Assembly (NCBI GenBank): GCA_024036415.1
Contig: JAMWET010001671.1
Coordinates: forward strand, 1 to 64,000
Direction of reading: 5' to 3'
Source of the DNA: Prochilodus magdalenae
Taxonomy: Eukaryota; Chordata; Actinopteri; Characiformes; Prochilodontidae
DNA: 64,000 nt
In this document: one piece after another, positions 12,301-23,748 of the stretch
Layout: every line of letters starts with the position of its first letter
Position numbering within the stretch: the stretch's first letter is position 1
The notes under the pieces: generated by a model
The model's input: the letters and a program-made list of their open reading frames with translations, nothing else
The model's database searches: none
Told to the model about the DNA's origin: nothing
Made by a program: the position numbers and the translations under genes

Positions 12301-12894
12301 CACCTACAACCTCCGACAGTTCATACAGCAGTCGTGGTTGATTTGTTTATGCGACGGAACATGAGCGTGTCGCACAAATACCCGCCGCAGCAGAGTTTCA
12401 GAACAGAGTGATCAAAAAGTCTTCTGGTTGTCCGCTAGTCAGTTTACTATGTAGCAGGAAATGCTATATGGGGAGTTAGCTAGTGAAGCATTCCGAACAA
12501 GCAAGTACCTCCAGTTCCTGTGCTGAAAGGGGCCGAATGGGCTAATAAGCTTTACTATGGTTCTTCAATCAATCAATCACTCAATCAATCAGTATTTATA
12601 GCTTCACGGAAAATCAGTTCACATGAAGGAAAAGAAAAACACGGACTCCATGTACAGACACAGGAAAGGGAATCCGGGTCCAAGCCCCCCGTAAGCAAGC
12701 CAGAGGAGCTCAGAAGCTGCAGAAGCTTTTGGTCTGGAGTTCTGGTGGCTACTTTTACATGAGCCCTCTGCTTCACCTACTTACTACTACAAGAGGTGGA
12801 GATGCTACTGTGTCTTGTCAGACAACTGTCCAGTCTAATTTGTCTAAGTGATCAGATCGGATTCAGGCATCGCCCGTCCATCTTAATGGGTTGC
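12301..12894. other. Non-coding; short (AATC)n near 12567-12592
   Basis: A brief AATC tetranucleotide run; nothing else recognised. Confidence 0.45.
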
Positions 12895-14050
12895 GGTGAT
12901 AGTGACTGAGACATCAGTAACCATGTAGCCATGCTGGTGATGCAGCTTTCATACATGGAAGCATAAGAGATGGAGGTGCATCACCTCACCCTCCAACGAC
13001 TGAAGTTTCTCCCTCATTGCTTTGCCAAGTCACGGTCCACGACTCTTTGGCGCTCTTCTTGAATCCCAACATTTCGTCTCTTTGGAATGGACACGGTGAC
13101 CCGAAAGGAGTTCAGGGCAGCTGGGAATGACAGGTGGTGATGGGAACCAGATGCCATAACAGGAAACAGGAAGCTGCTACATGCTAACAAACTGAACACT
13201 GTTTCATGATGGTTCTGAGAAGGCTTTGGCCTAAATCAACGGCACCACAGGTGTTGTTTCTCCTGTGCCAGCCTCAGGGGCATCAGCTTGAGCCACCCTT
13301 CACAGATGTTTCGCTGATAATCCCAGATCCTCTCTGGGGGGTGGGACAGTGATGGGGACTTCTCCCTCTCCGCAGTAGCCCAGAAGATCCGAAGATCCTT
13401 GGTTCCGCCACTTAGTGCCTTCTTTTGCTCGGACCCAGTGACTCCGAGGGGTTTTAGCAGCTGCTGGCTGGATTTGCCAACAAAGCCTCGGCATCCGGCT
13501 TGGGCAGGATAGGTGAATACCTCCCACCCTGCACTGCAGCCAGCTCCCTCTACATGTCCTGGATTTCCTATCGATGGCTGCCTCCTCCGTTTCTGCCCAT
13601 GGTACGATAAGCTCTGCCAGGATCACGGTGTTGGCAGAGATGGATCACCAGACGATGTCTGGCTGTAGGGAGGTTGTGGCCATTTGGGATGGAAACGTAA
13701 GCTGCTGGTTAAGGTCAACCCTCATCTGCCACTCGCATCTGGTCCTCTGCTTGAGGACTTCTCCTTCTGTTCCTTGCCTGATGAAGCAGATAGCAGTTTG
13801 GAGGATGATGGGCAGGTTCTGTTGGCTTTGCGTCAGAGTCACACCCACACCTGTGCCAGTTTTCAGAGCACTTGGTTGTGGTGGCCGGGGTAAAAGCTGA
13901 TTTCGGATCGGATTTGGGTATCCAGACATCACCAATCTATCTGCATATGGTTGCTGTGATATCAACAGAGGCATCGGTAAGCTAAGCTGATGTGGCTTTC
14001 ATACATGGAAGCAGGAGAGACGGAGGTCCCCCATCGCTCCGTCATGTCAC
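12895..14050 (-). mobile_element. Decayed non-LTR retrotransposon fragment (reverse-transcriptase ORF 3' region)
   Basis: On the minus strand, broken frames at 13300-13985 carry a peptide series familiar from fish LINE-type ORFs: FIRQGTEGE, MRVDLNQQLTFP (13690-13760), then ILAELIVPW (13596-13626) and, after a frameshift, AGCRGFVGKSSQQLLKPLG (13455-13520). Matching unbroken frames in other fish repeats read F-R-G, DL-R-L-FP, AELTVPWE and EVGCRGF in this order. A motif around CTTTCATACATGGAAGCA occurs at 12947 and again at 13997, so the flanking part is duplicated. Multiple frameshifts; no RT catalytic YxDD is visible. Confidence 0.65.
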
Positions 14051-14904
14051 GGTTCCCTTCTGCCAGCGCTTCCGTCACTCTGGATTCGACCCTGTCGTTA
14101 TTCCGAGCATTATGACTGACCTGAAAGGCACTTTGAAACCCAACTTGAGTGGACAGAGCTTCCAGACTGAGACACATCCCTGAAAATTTGATTTTGAAAT
14201 TGCATTTCAAACCACCAAAATCTGATTTCATGTGGTGTTAGCTATCCAATCTGGACACAATCCGGACATGGCAAAAATCTGACTTGTGCTGGCCAGGCGG
14301 AAAACCATAGTGACCCCAGGACAATCAAATCGGCTTATAGGACAGCTCACCCTGGCCTGGAACGACACTAGCGACGCTGTTCATGGTAAACCAACACCGA
14401 TCACATTGTTACCGAACCAACAACAACATGGAGGGAAAAAAGAAAACCAATCTGTTCCTGCCATTCCGTGCCACTCCCAACACTGCCGGGATAGATTCAG
14501 GAATCTTCTTTGAATCGTGCTCTTATTTCCCTTCCTTTCTTTCTTATAGCCATCGGTATCGTAAATTCTCTCCCATGACTAAGCCGCTTACCTCCTCAAA
14601 AGGCCCTCGGAGACTAGCGGAGGCAAGCGTAGCTCCGCAAAATCCCGCAAATAATTTAATTTGCAGATTAAAAGGAGCAAGCAGCGTAGTGTGTCAGCGG
14701 AGGAGTGGGCGCGTGTCAGTGTGTGGCGGCGGGGGACAGTGATTTAATCAGATCCCCTCTGGGAGACGGCCTCAATGGCGCGCCTGTTTACCACGGAACG
14801 TTATGGACACAAGGAAGCGGCACGGAAACTTCACCGGGAAAGGATTAGACTCAGCGCGACTCGGAACCCTATCCCACAGTCTCTCACTGTCTATACATCT
14901 CACT
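14051..14904. other. Non-coding, nothing recognised
   Basis: No recognised element or gene. Confidence 0.5.
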
Positions 14905-14905
14905 G

Positions 14906-14953
<48 letters not shown>

Positions 14954-14968
14954 CTCTCTCTCTCTCTC
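14905..14968 (+). repeat. (ATCT)n then (CT)n microsatellite
   Basis: About 12 ATCT units followed by about 8 CT units, directly upstream of Tc1-like copy B. Confidence 0.95.
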
Positions 14969-14991
14969 CACACCTCACACCAAACCCGCTC

Positions 14992-15432
14992 TCAGTGACT
15001 CAGAATGGCAGCAGGTCATCTTCAGTCCCGCTTTAGTCTTGGTGGAGACGCCCAACGAATCCGTGTGTGGAGGCACCGTGGTCGGCACCGAGATGAACGG
15101 TTTGTCGTCACACGTCCAGAAGACCTGGTGTCCCTCCACCTCCACCCCTACCGCACCATCTGCAGGAACTGTGTGAGGATGTTCAAGCTGCATGGGATGG
15201 ATTATCACAGGACTCCATTAGGAACCTCTACAGCTCCATACCGAGACGTCTGGCGTGTTGGGTTAGCGAACACGGCGGCCCGACGCCATACTGAGAGACA
15301 GACTTCTGTATGTGTAGCTCAATAAATATTGATCATATCAGTCTAAATTTATCACCAGTTATTGATCCCGGTCACCTTTATCTCCCTTCCCAACACACCT
15401 GCACTCCCACACCTCCTTCTGGGTGCAGCTGT
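14992..15432 (+). mobile_element. Internally deleted Tc1-like transposon, copy B (5'-truncated)
   Basis: Starts inside the transposase near GACTCAGAATGGCAGCAGG and runs to the terminal repeat CTTCTGGGTGCAGCTGTTC at about 15417-15433. A 7-bp deletion right after CATCTTCAG removes the DE of the DESRF motif and shifts frame, so even the first catalytic Asp is lost. The same internal junction as copy A joins it to SQDSIRNLYSSIPRRL. The 5' truncation abuts the CT microsatellite. Confidence 0.85.
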
Positions 15433-16059
15433 TCTTGCTGACCTCCCCAAAACATGTTCTTGTACATGTCGCCAAGTCAAAGCCAAGTTATTCCCTTCAC
15501 CTAAAATACTGCCTTTTCTTAATTTCAGGAAGTTTAGCGAATACTGGCCAGCCTTCTTTCAGCCAGTCCTCTCGGACACGGTTGTATACTGTGACAATAA
15601 AGCTCTCCCTCGCTTTCGAAAGCGCTCTCCAGAGGCAGATTCACTTTATGAGCTGCACCATCACCAGACATCCTGGCCAGAGATATGAACAAAACCCTCA
15701 ATTGGCTTTTCCAACAGCTCCTAATGTCTGTCAAACGTGGATAAATATTTTAGCGCTACAGCTGAAACCTAAATAATGTAACAGGGAAGTTCTGGCGAAG
15801 TTTGAGAGGTGCCGCAGCCCTGTTCTCAGATATGTGGGCCGCCTGATACTGATGACTAATTGGTTTTCTGGAGAAGCACCATGAGATGAATTCTTAAAGA
15901 TCATAATCCAACAGCATCTGAAAACATCTCGACACGAGACAAAGGCTCAGAGGAATACGTGATGGTCTCAGATCCCAAATGGAATTTATTATAAGTAGGC
16001 ATTCATAGAATTAGCACAGTGCGCACCACCTCCCTGCATCTACACCCATCATCTGCTTT
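15433..16059. other. Non-coding, nothing recognised
   Basis: Unique-looking sequence. Overlapping open frames at 15362-15776 have no domain I know. Confidence 0.45.
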
Positions 16060-16565
16060 ATCAGCTCCACTGGCCATATAGGACACTCTGTAGTTGTGTA
16101 GCTCAGTGTTGGTCATCCTCTAGTCCTTCATCAGTGGTCACAGGACGCTGCCCCACAGGACGCTGCCCCCGTTGCCCCGATTCTCAGTCCAGCAGTGACA
16201 CTGACGTGGTGGTGGTGTCACAGTGTCACTGCTGGACTGAGAATCGTCCACCAACCAAAACTAGCCAGCCGGCAACGGGGCAGCGTCCTGTGGGGCAGCG
16301 TCCTGTGGGGCAGCGTCCTGTGGGGCAGCGTCCTGTGGGGCAGCATCCTGTGACCACTGATGAAGGACTAGAGGATGACCAACACTGATCTATACAACTG
16401 AGAATGATCCACCACCCACATAGTACCTGCTCTGTGGTGGTCCTGTGGGGGTCCTGACCATTGAAGAACAGGGTAATACAGTATACAGAGAAACAGATGG
16501 ACTACAGTCTGGACCTGTACACCTACAGCATGTCCTGTACGGACAGTGGAGCTGGTAACATGCAC
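16060..16565. mobile_element. Foldback-type non-autonomous element, copy 2
   Basis: Related to the element at 3463-4102: GGACACTCTGTAG at the left, GATGAAGGACTAGAGGATGACC on one arm and its complement on the other, and CCACCCACATAGTACCTGCT on the right. The 15-bp CAGCGTCCTGTGGGG-type unit is present five times (16280-16352) versus three in copy 1. The centre is a perfect 26-bp hairpin (16178-16203 with 16221-16246). Confidence 0.8.
16178..16246. repeat. Perfect 26-bp inverted repeat with 17-bp loop
   Basis: CGATTCTCAGTCCAGCAGTG followed by ACACTG pairs exactly with its reverse complement at 16221-16246. The loop is 16204-16220. Imperfect outer pairing extends over CAGCGTCCTGT/ACAGGACGCTG blocks. 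Confidence 0.95.
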
Positions 16566-17459
16566 CGTGAGTGTAGATACGAAGAGGTGGGTGTAGGTTT
16601 AGATTATTGATGAGATTAATTGGTGGATTATTAGCTGATTATTACCAGATTATTCTAATGTGGATGAACTCTGCATAGGCCAATGCCTGCTAAGCAGAGG
16701 GACAGACTTGAACCCAGACTGGACGGATGTAGGGGAGGCTGGAAGTCCAAATCCAATCTGACCAAATCCAAAATGAAAATCTAGATCCCACTGGGTTTGG
16801 ACACGTAGGTCAAGCTCTACTAGGGCCAACCCAGCTGCATAAGCACGCCACCGAGACACGCGTCAGTACAGGCAGGTCTTCCCATACTCAGGGAAAAACC
16901 GGAGCATGTGCCGAATCATGGCTCCCTCTCACGTCCACATGGATATGTTGAGAGATCTAGGCTGCCAGCAGAGAGGCTGTCAGGTCACGGTTCATGTTGA
17001 TCTGCGAGCATTCACCTGCTTCCCTCCATCTGTTTAAGATGCCCATCAGATGCCTCTGCCCTGGGGTGTGTGTGTGTGAGGGCTTCCAGGATCCAGAGCA
17101 GGGGCCCTGATTCCAAAAACAAGCCTCCGCTAATGAAGGCGCGCCAAGGCGCGGTGCTTGTAAAGCATCTCTCCCGGCTTAGCAGGATGATGTTCAAATA
17201 CATTACCATTCACTAATGTGTGGACGGGAACGCGGGAGAACGCTTAGAGCGCAGAGACGTCTGAGTACACCTGAACACAGTTACTGAACACTGTCAAAAA
17301 CGAAGAGACTCAGGAAGGTAGAACAGGATGAAGGACTTCTGAAAACAACAGAACGCTCCATGGTTCCTTTTATGTGGGTCTCCTCCCTCTGTAGTGCCAC
17401 CTTGGAGATGAGCCTCAGAAACAGAGCTTATGCTCTGGTCAGCAGAGGTCTTCAAATCC
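16566..17459. other. Non-coding, nothing recognised
   Basis: No repeats or exons recognised. Confidence 0.45.
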
Positions 17460-18395
17460 GGGCCTTAAATCCAGAATCCGGTCCTGGACTTTGGAGGCAC
17501 TCATAGTAAGAACCTACCAACTATTACAAAATCCAGGATGGCAAAGTGAAGTTCTTCAAAGGTCTGGATTGGAAGACCCCTGGCCCTTACTAAGGAACCT
17601 TTGAAGAACCCTGTTTTAAGGTTGCATGGTTTGGGCAGCAGCCCACCTTAAATCCAGATTCTGGTCCTGGACTGTGGAGGCACTCATAGTAAGAATGTAC
17701 CAACTAATAAAAAATCCAGGATGGCAAACTAGAGCTCCTCAAAGGTCTGGATTGGAAGAACCTGGCCTATTCTAAAGAACCTTTGAAGAACCCATGTTTT
17801 AAGGATGCATGGTTTGGGCAGCAGCCCACCTTAAATCCAGATTCTGGTCCTGGACTTTGGAGGCACTCATAGTAAGAACCTACCAACTATTACAAAATCC
17901 AGGATGGCAAAGTGAAGTTCTTCAAAGGTCTGGATTGGAAGAACCTGGCCTATACTAAAGAACCTTTGAAGAACCCATGTTTTAAGGATGCATGGTTTGG
18001 GCAGCAGCCCACCTTAAATCCAGATTCTGGTCCTGGACTGTGGAGGCACTCATAGTAAGAACCTACCAACTATTACAAAATCCAGGATGGCAAAGTGAAG
18101 TTCTTCAAAGGTCTGGATTGGAAGTTCCTTGGCCTATTCTAAAGAACCTTTGAAGAACCCATGTTTTAAGGTTGCATGGTTTGGGCAGCAGCCCACCTTA
18201 AATCCAGATTCTGTTCCTGGACTGTGGAGGCACTCATAGTAAGAACGTACCAACTAATAAAAAATCCAGGATGGCAAACTAGAGCTCCTCAAAGGTCTGG
18301 ATTGGAAGAACCTGGCCTATTCTAAAGAACATTTGAAGAACCCATGTTTTAAGGATGCATGGTTTGGGCAGCAGCCCACCTTAAATCCAGATTCC
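17460..18395 (+). repeat. ~180-187-bp satellite, about 5 copies
   Basis: GCAGCCCACCTTAAATCCAG recurs near 17638, 17821, 18001, 18188 and 18371. Each unit contains GTTCTTCAAAGGT or GCTCCTCAAAGGT and, about 45 bp later, its complement ACCTTTGAAGAAC, so it can form a hairpin. Units show two alternating subtypes (GAAGTTCTTC and GAGCTCCTC). Confidence 0.9.
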
Positions 18396-19744
18396 CCATC
18401 CTAAAGTTTGTAATCACTGATTAGGAATTAACAGAACCTACCGATCCTTACAAAATCCAGGAACAGAAGTTCTGGTAGGGACTTGATGAACACCTGGGAC
18501 ACTAGAGGACAATAGTGGTTCTACTGATTAGCCAACTTGTCAGCTTTACTTGGTGACACTGTAACAGTCAGACCAACTCCGCCGTTACTAAAAAGAAGAT
18601 CCAAAACTAACTTGGTGAGATAAAAACATGAACACCAGAATAGTAGAGAGTTTGAACTAGTTAGACTTTAGTCACTATTTCCCAAGACAACAAACAACAC
18701 ACCAACAACAGTAGATTATACCAGTGGCTGCGAAGGTCTTGCGAGTAGAATAATGTCCAGATTCCAAAGAGGATAAGGTCCTCAAAAAAAAACCAATCAA
18801 AAAGCAAAACAGGGCCCAGCAATGGCAAAAACAAAACCAAACAAAAAAACAGGAATGAGCTCACCCAGTTCCTTGAGGTATCTCCATGAATAACGAGAAA
18901 TCCAATCTTCAAGGACAAAGATGAGAATAATCCGGAGTGCAAGTTGGTTAGGGCTTGACCAGCAAAAAAATCCGCCTGGCCTATCTTCCCCAAACTTGAT
19001 CCTTCATTCAAAATGGCTGCCACCCTTTTTACTTTTCCCCCTGTTTCCCAACCAGGGTTTACCTTCAAAATAAGAGTCCCCCGTTGGAACATCCAGGAAG
19101 CATAGTCTAAATAAGATATACGAAAAACAAAACATAATAAAATTACTATTAGAAATAGAATGAGGCCCCAACTATCAAAACCTTCCAGTGATCAGTCACA
19201 AAGGAGATCAAGGATTTTGGCTTCCTGTGGGTCAACCTAACCAACACCAACCAAAATGCATGCCAGTGTCAACTATCAAAATATGAACTCCACAGGTCCC
19301 CCTATGTGGTGTTACAACACTTAAGAGAATGTCCACTCGGTGCTCATCACATGACAACATGGGCTCTTCAGAGATGACCGCCAGTAACGAGCCTGCTGAG
19401 TTCAGGGTCAGTATCTATGGGTTCCTGAAGCCTGTCTGCACAATCCCAGGCTTGTCGGAAAGGTCACACCCTGGTCTAATGACCTGTGGACCGGTCTCGT
19501 GTACGTCTCAAGCTGTGTATTTTATGGTGCTCTAAATTCCTGTGGCTCTCCAGATGCGAGCAAGGGTGCACCATCGTGGGATACAAACTTGTAGGATTCC
19601 AGAGTCCAGACATGTGGCTCCTTGAAGACTAGCGATGCAATCCAGAGGCTTTTGAAAACGGCATGTCCAGAGGTGCCATGGTTTCATTCTCGGGCTAGGG
19701 TGTCCCGGTAACGTCCTGTGTGGACCGCCCCTGTGAGTATGAGG
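18396..19744. other. Non-coding; unrecognised 143-codon minus-strand open frame at 18661-19092
   Basis: The frame's second half is rich in Leu/Phe (membrane-like) but has no family resemblance and no splice context. Confidence 0.4.
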
Positions 19745-19965
19745 GCTTCCTCCAGGTGCTCCGGATTCCACCACCAACATGCAGTCAGGTGAACTGGAGA
19801 TGACAAACTTGCCCTCACTAGGTGCAGGTGTGCAGGTCTGCCTGTCTGCCGTGTGACGGACCGGTGGTCTTGTCCAGGGTGTTTCCTGTCTCCTGCCCAG
19901 TGAGCGTTGGGATAGGCTCCAGCAACCCCAGGAGGAGAAGTGGCTTGGAAGAAAGATGGACGAAC
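19745..19965 (+). mobile_element. Widespread teleost interspersed repeat, fragment
   Basis: Order of motifs: GGTGCTCCGGATTCC, ACATGCAGTCAGGTGAACTG, CCAGGGTGTTTCCTG, GCCCAGTGAGCGTTGGGATA and GGCTCCAGCAACCCC. The same order occurs in the copies at 39.06-39.78 kb. It explains a 213-codon minus-strand open frame here, which is not a gene. Confidence 0.7.
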
Positions 19966-20866
19966 CTGGAAGACCGGTGGTTTTAACCACAGCGCTGTAT
20001 TTGGGTTGTAGACGTTGCGGCGCTGGGTTCTGCTGTTGTTCCCCCCGCTTCGAGCACCTCCCCCCACCCCGGGCCTGACTGCGCACACTTGTCTCAGCAC
20101 CACACACTGCCGTGCCACTCTGAATCTCTACAGGAAAGCAGAGGAATGCCACACTGGATATTAATCTCGCCATGTCGTCCGTATCCGATTTGAATATTCC
20201 CGTCAGGACATGTCCCTGTGCCTACAGATGCGTACCTGCATAATGCATATACATGTGTGCACGTGTGCCTCCGGGACGTGTTGGGCAGAATTAGGTTGTC
20301 TCGTTTTGGGTCGTCTTCTGCGCTTCTGCACTGTAGCCGATTGGATCCGTCTCCTCCGACAGGCTACACAGCTGCTGGCAGCAGATGGGCTTCACCTTCT
20401 CTCTCACATTATACAAACAAACATGGCCACCGGCTGCCTCCCTGCAGCTCTCACACACGGCTCCTCTCTCTCCGAGGGACTTCCACCAGGACACGGCGGC
20501 TTCCCCATCACTCCCCACAGACCGACAGGAGCCTTTACCCACAATCCCCTTCAGGGACCAGCAGGGAAAACCAAACAAACACAGGAGCTGTTCGGAGTGG
20601 AGGCGGTGAACTTGTCATTTCGTGGTTTTGATGTTGAGATCACTTTTAGGAATGTTCTTCAAAGATGACTCATAAATACAGAGGCCGAGGAGAGCAAAAC
20701 AAATCAAATCAAATCAAAACAAATCAGATCAAATCAAAATCCATTACAGAAAACAAAACTACAAAAATAAAAACACGTGGAACACTGTTACACACAGTGA
20801 ATGGGCGGGTCTAACACACAGGACGTGCTTGCTGTCGTCAATCAGACTGTTTGGCAGTGGTAGGGT
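19966..20866. other. Non-coding; short AAATC repeat at 20700-20740
   Basis: (AAATC)n with interruptions. Overlapping open frames at 20210-20668 have no recognised domain. Confidence 0.45.
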
Positions 20867-22962
20867 GACGTACATCCAGGACGGTAGATAGAGAACCCGG
20901 GGGAACGCATACAGGAAGGTAGATAGAGAACACGGTGGAACACATACAGGACAGTAGATAGAGAACACGGTGGAACACATACAGGATGGTAGATATAGAA
21001 CACGGTGGAACACATACAGGACGGTAGATAGAGAACACGGTGGAACACATACAGGACGGTAGTTAGAGAACACGGTGGAACACATGCGAACGGTAGAAGC
21101 AGCACATGGTGGAACGCATACAGGACGGTAGAAGCAGAACACGGTGGAACACATACAGGACGGTAGAAGCAGAACACGGTGGAACACACACAGGACGGTA
21201 GATACGGAACATGGTGGAACACATACAGGACGGTAGTTAGAGAACACGGTGGAACACATACAGGACGGTAGATAGAGAACGCGGTGGAACACATACAGGA
21301 CGGTAGATAGAGAACACGGTGGAACACATACAGGACAGTAGATAGAGAACACGGTGGAACACATACAGGACGGTAGACATAGAACCCGGTGGAACACATA
21401 CAGGATGGTAGATAGAGAACCCGGTGGAACGCACACAGGACGGTAGATACGGAACACGGTGGAACACATACAGGACGGTAGATATAGAACACGGTGGAAC
21501 ACATACAGGACGGTAGATATAGAACACGGTGGAACACATACAGGACGGTAGATATAGAACACGGTGGAACACATACAGGACGGTAGATATAGAACACGGT
21601 GGAACACATACAGGACGGTAGATATAGAACACGGTGGAACACATACAGGACGGTAGATAGAGAACCCGGGGTAACCCATACAGAACGGTAGGCACAGAAC
21701 ACGGTGGCACGCATACAGGACGGTAGATATAGAACACGGTGGAACACATACAGGACGGTAGATAGAGAACACGGTGGAACACATACAGGACGGTAGATAG
21801 AGAACACGGTGGAACACATACAGGACGGTAGATAGAGAACACGGTGGAACACATACAGGACGGTAGATAGAGAACGCGGTGGAACACATACAGGACGGTA
21901 GATAGAGAACGCGGTGGAACACATACAGGACGGTAGATATAGAACACGGTGGAACACATACAGGACGGTAGATAGAGAACACGGTGGAACACATACAGGA
22001 CGGTAGACATAGAACCCGGTGGAACGCATACAGGACGGTAGATATGGAACACGGTGGAACACACACAGGATGGTAGATATGGAACACGGTGGAACACACA
22101 CAGGATGGTAGATATGGAACACGGTGGAACACATACAGGACGGTAGATATGGAACACGGTGGAACACATACAGGACGGTAGATATAGAACACGGTGGAAC
22201 ACACGACGGTAGATACAGAACCCGGTGGAACACATACAGGACGGTAGATACGGAACACGGTAGATAGAGAACGGTGGAACACATACAGGACGGTAGATAG
22301 AGAACACGGTGGAACACATACAGGACGGTAGACATAGAACCCGGTGGAACACATACAGGACGGTAGATATAGAACCCGGTGGAACGCATACAGGACGGTA
22401 GATATGGAACACGGTGGAACACATACAGGATGGTAGATACGGAACACGGTGGAACACATACAGGACGGTAGATACGGAACACGGTGGAACACATACAGGA
22501 CGGTAGATACGGAACACGGTGGAACACATACAGGACGGTAGATACGGAACACGGTGGAACACATACAGGACGGTAGCTTTAGAACACGGTGGAACACATA
22601 CAGGACATAGACGGTGGTACAGGACGGTATCAGAACCCGGTGGAACACAACAGGACGGTACAGGAACTCAGGGACGGTAGATATGGAACACGGTGGAACA
22701 CACACAGGATGGTAGATATGGAACACGGTGGAACACATACAGGACGGTAGATATAGAACACGGTGGAACACATACAGGATGGTAGATATGGAACACGGTG
22801 GAACACATACAGGAGGGTAGATATAGAACACGGTGGAACACATACAGGACGGTAGATATAGAACACGGTGGAACACATACAGGACGGTAGATATAGAACC
22901 CGGTGGAACACATACAGGACGGTAGATAGAGAACACGGTGGAACACATACAGGACAGTAGAT
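20867..22962. repeat. 35-bp minisatellite, about 60 copies
   Basis: Unit GGTGGAACACATACAGGACG then GTAGATATAGAACAC (35 bp), with ATAGAG/ATAGAA/ATACGG/ATATGG variants in runs. Shortened or rearranged units lie at 22200-22680. Read on the minus strand the unit has no stop in any of the three frames, so frames of 759, 561 and 441 codons overlap; all translate as cycling YRPVCVPPCS-type repeats. These are artefacts of the array. Confidence 0.97.
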
Positions 22963-23479
22963 GGATTAGAAGTCCAGTACGTGTGTTGGGCTGATGACGG
23001 TAGAAGGTGAAGCTGGAGCTGCTCACGGTGTTGTACATCTTCAGCTGGGTTTACGTAGAAGTCGCTCTGGGCGAAGTCCTGCCTGTTTGACTGATCTGAC
23101 CGTGTCTCCATCTTCTCCCGCTCGCCCATCACTACACCTTCAGCACATCAAACTCAGGGAATGGAGATTGCTCCTGCGAAACCGATTTCTTAAGAAATTA
23201 CCCCACACTAACTCGCTAATCTGCTCTGGAATCACTGCTGCCCTTCAGGAAGCACGCCAAGGTCACACCTGCCACCTAAATCACCTGCCTCTAATTTGCT
23301 TCAGCTCCTTCGGCACAGACAGAGCCTGAAACCACGACTCTCTCAGAGAAGGGCAGGCCGGTCTACAGCGAGGCACTGCACCCCGAGCGACAGCTACAGA
23401 ACCTTCACAGTAGTTTCATAGCGGTTACTAAGTAACTAAGGAATGTGGTGGAGAATGAATCCTGAGTGGTGGTGCTGGG
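22963..23479. other. Non-coding or possible last exon (23041-23131, minus)
   Basis: A 91-bp minus-strand stretch fits phase 2 after the exon at 32103 and ends in TGA; see the finding. The acceptor context is weak. Otherwise nothing recognised. Confidence 0.2.
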
Positions 23480-23748
23480 CGATCTCCTAACCGTGTGGTG
23501 AATCAGAAGGTGGAGGAACAGCAGGAGAACTCAGGGAGGTGTTTAACAGTGAGAGGAAGAGCGTCTCCACACCAACAGTGCGGAGGGAACTCCAGGGGGC
23601 GGGACTAAACAGCTGGGTAGCCTTAAGAAGACCACTCGCCAGTGAGGCTAACCGGCTAACACGGCTTCAGTCTGCTAGGGAGCGTAAAGACTGGACTCTG
23701 GAGCGATGGAGGAAGATCATGTGGTCTGATGAGAAACTAGGTCATTAG
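23480..23748 (+). mobile_element. Tc1-like transposase fragment (third lineage)
   Basis: The plus-strand frame from about 23539 reads VSTPTVRRELQGAGL, then ANRLTRLQSARERKDWTLE and IMWSDEK. This is the second helix-turn-helix and linker of Tc1 transposases, reaching the first catalytic Asp (WSDE). It is cut off just after the Asp, where a tandem array begins. No terminal repeat was seen. Confidence 0.8.

Noticed and set aside
18661..19092. Membrane protein gene on the minus strand
   Set aside because: Hydrophobic character comes from T/C-rich sequence; no conserved motif or partner exon.
19532..20173. 213-codon minus-strand frame as a gene
   Set aside because: Its middle is the antisense of a widespread interspersed repeat (19745-19965); no domain is found in the rest.
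20842..23038. Minus-strand open frames of 759, 561 and 441 codons as protein genes
   Set aside because: They are translations of one stop-free 35-bp unit in its three phases; there is no unique sequence, domain or gene structure.
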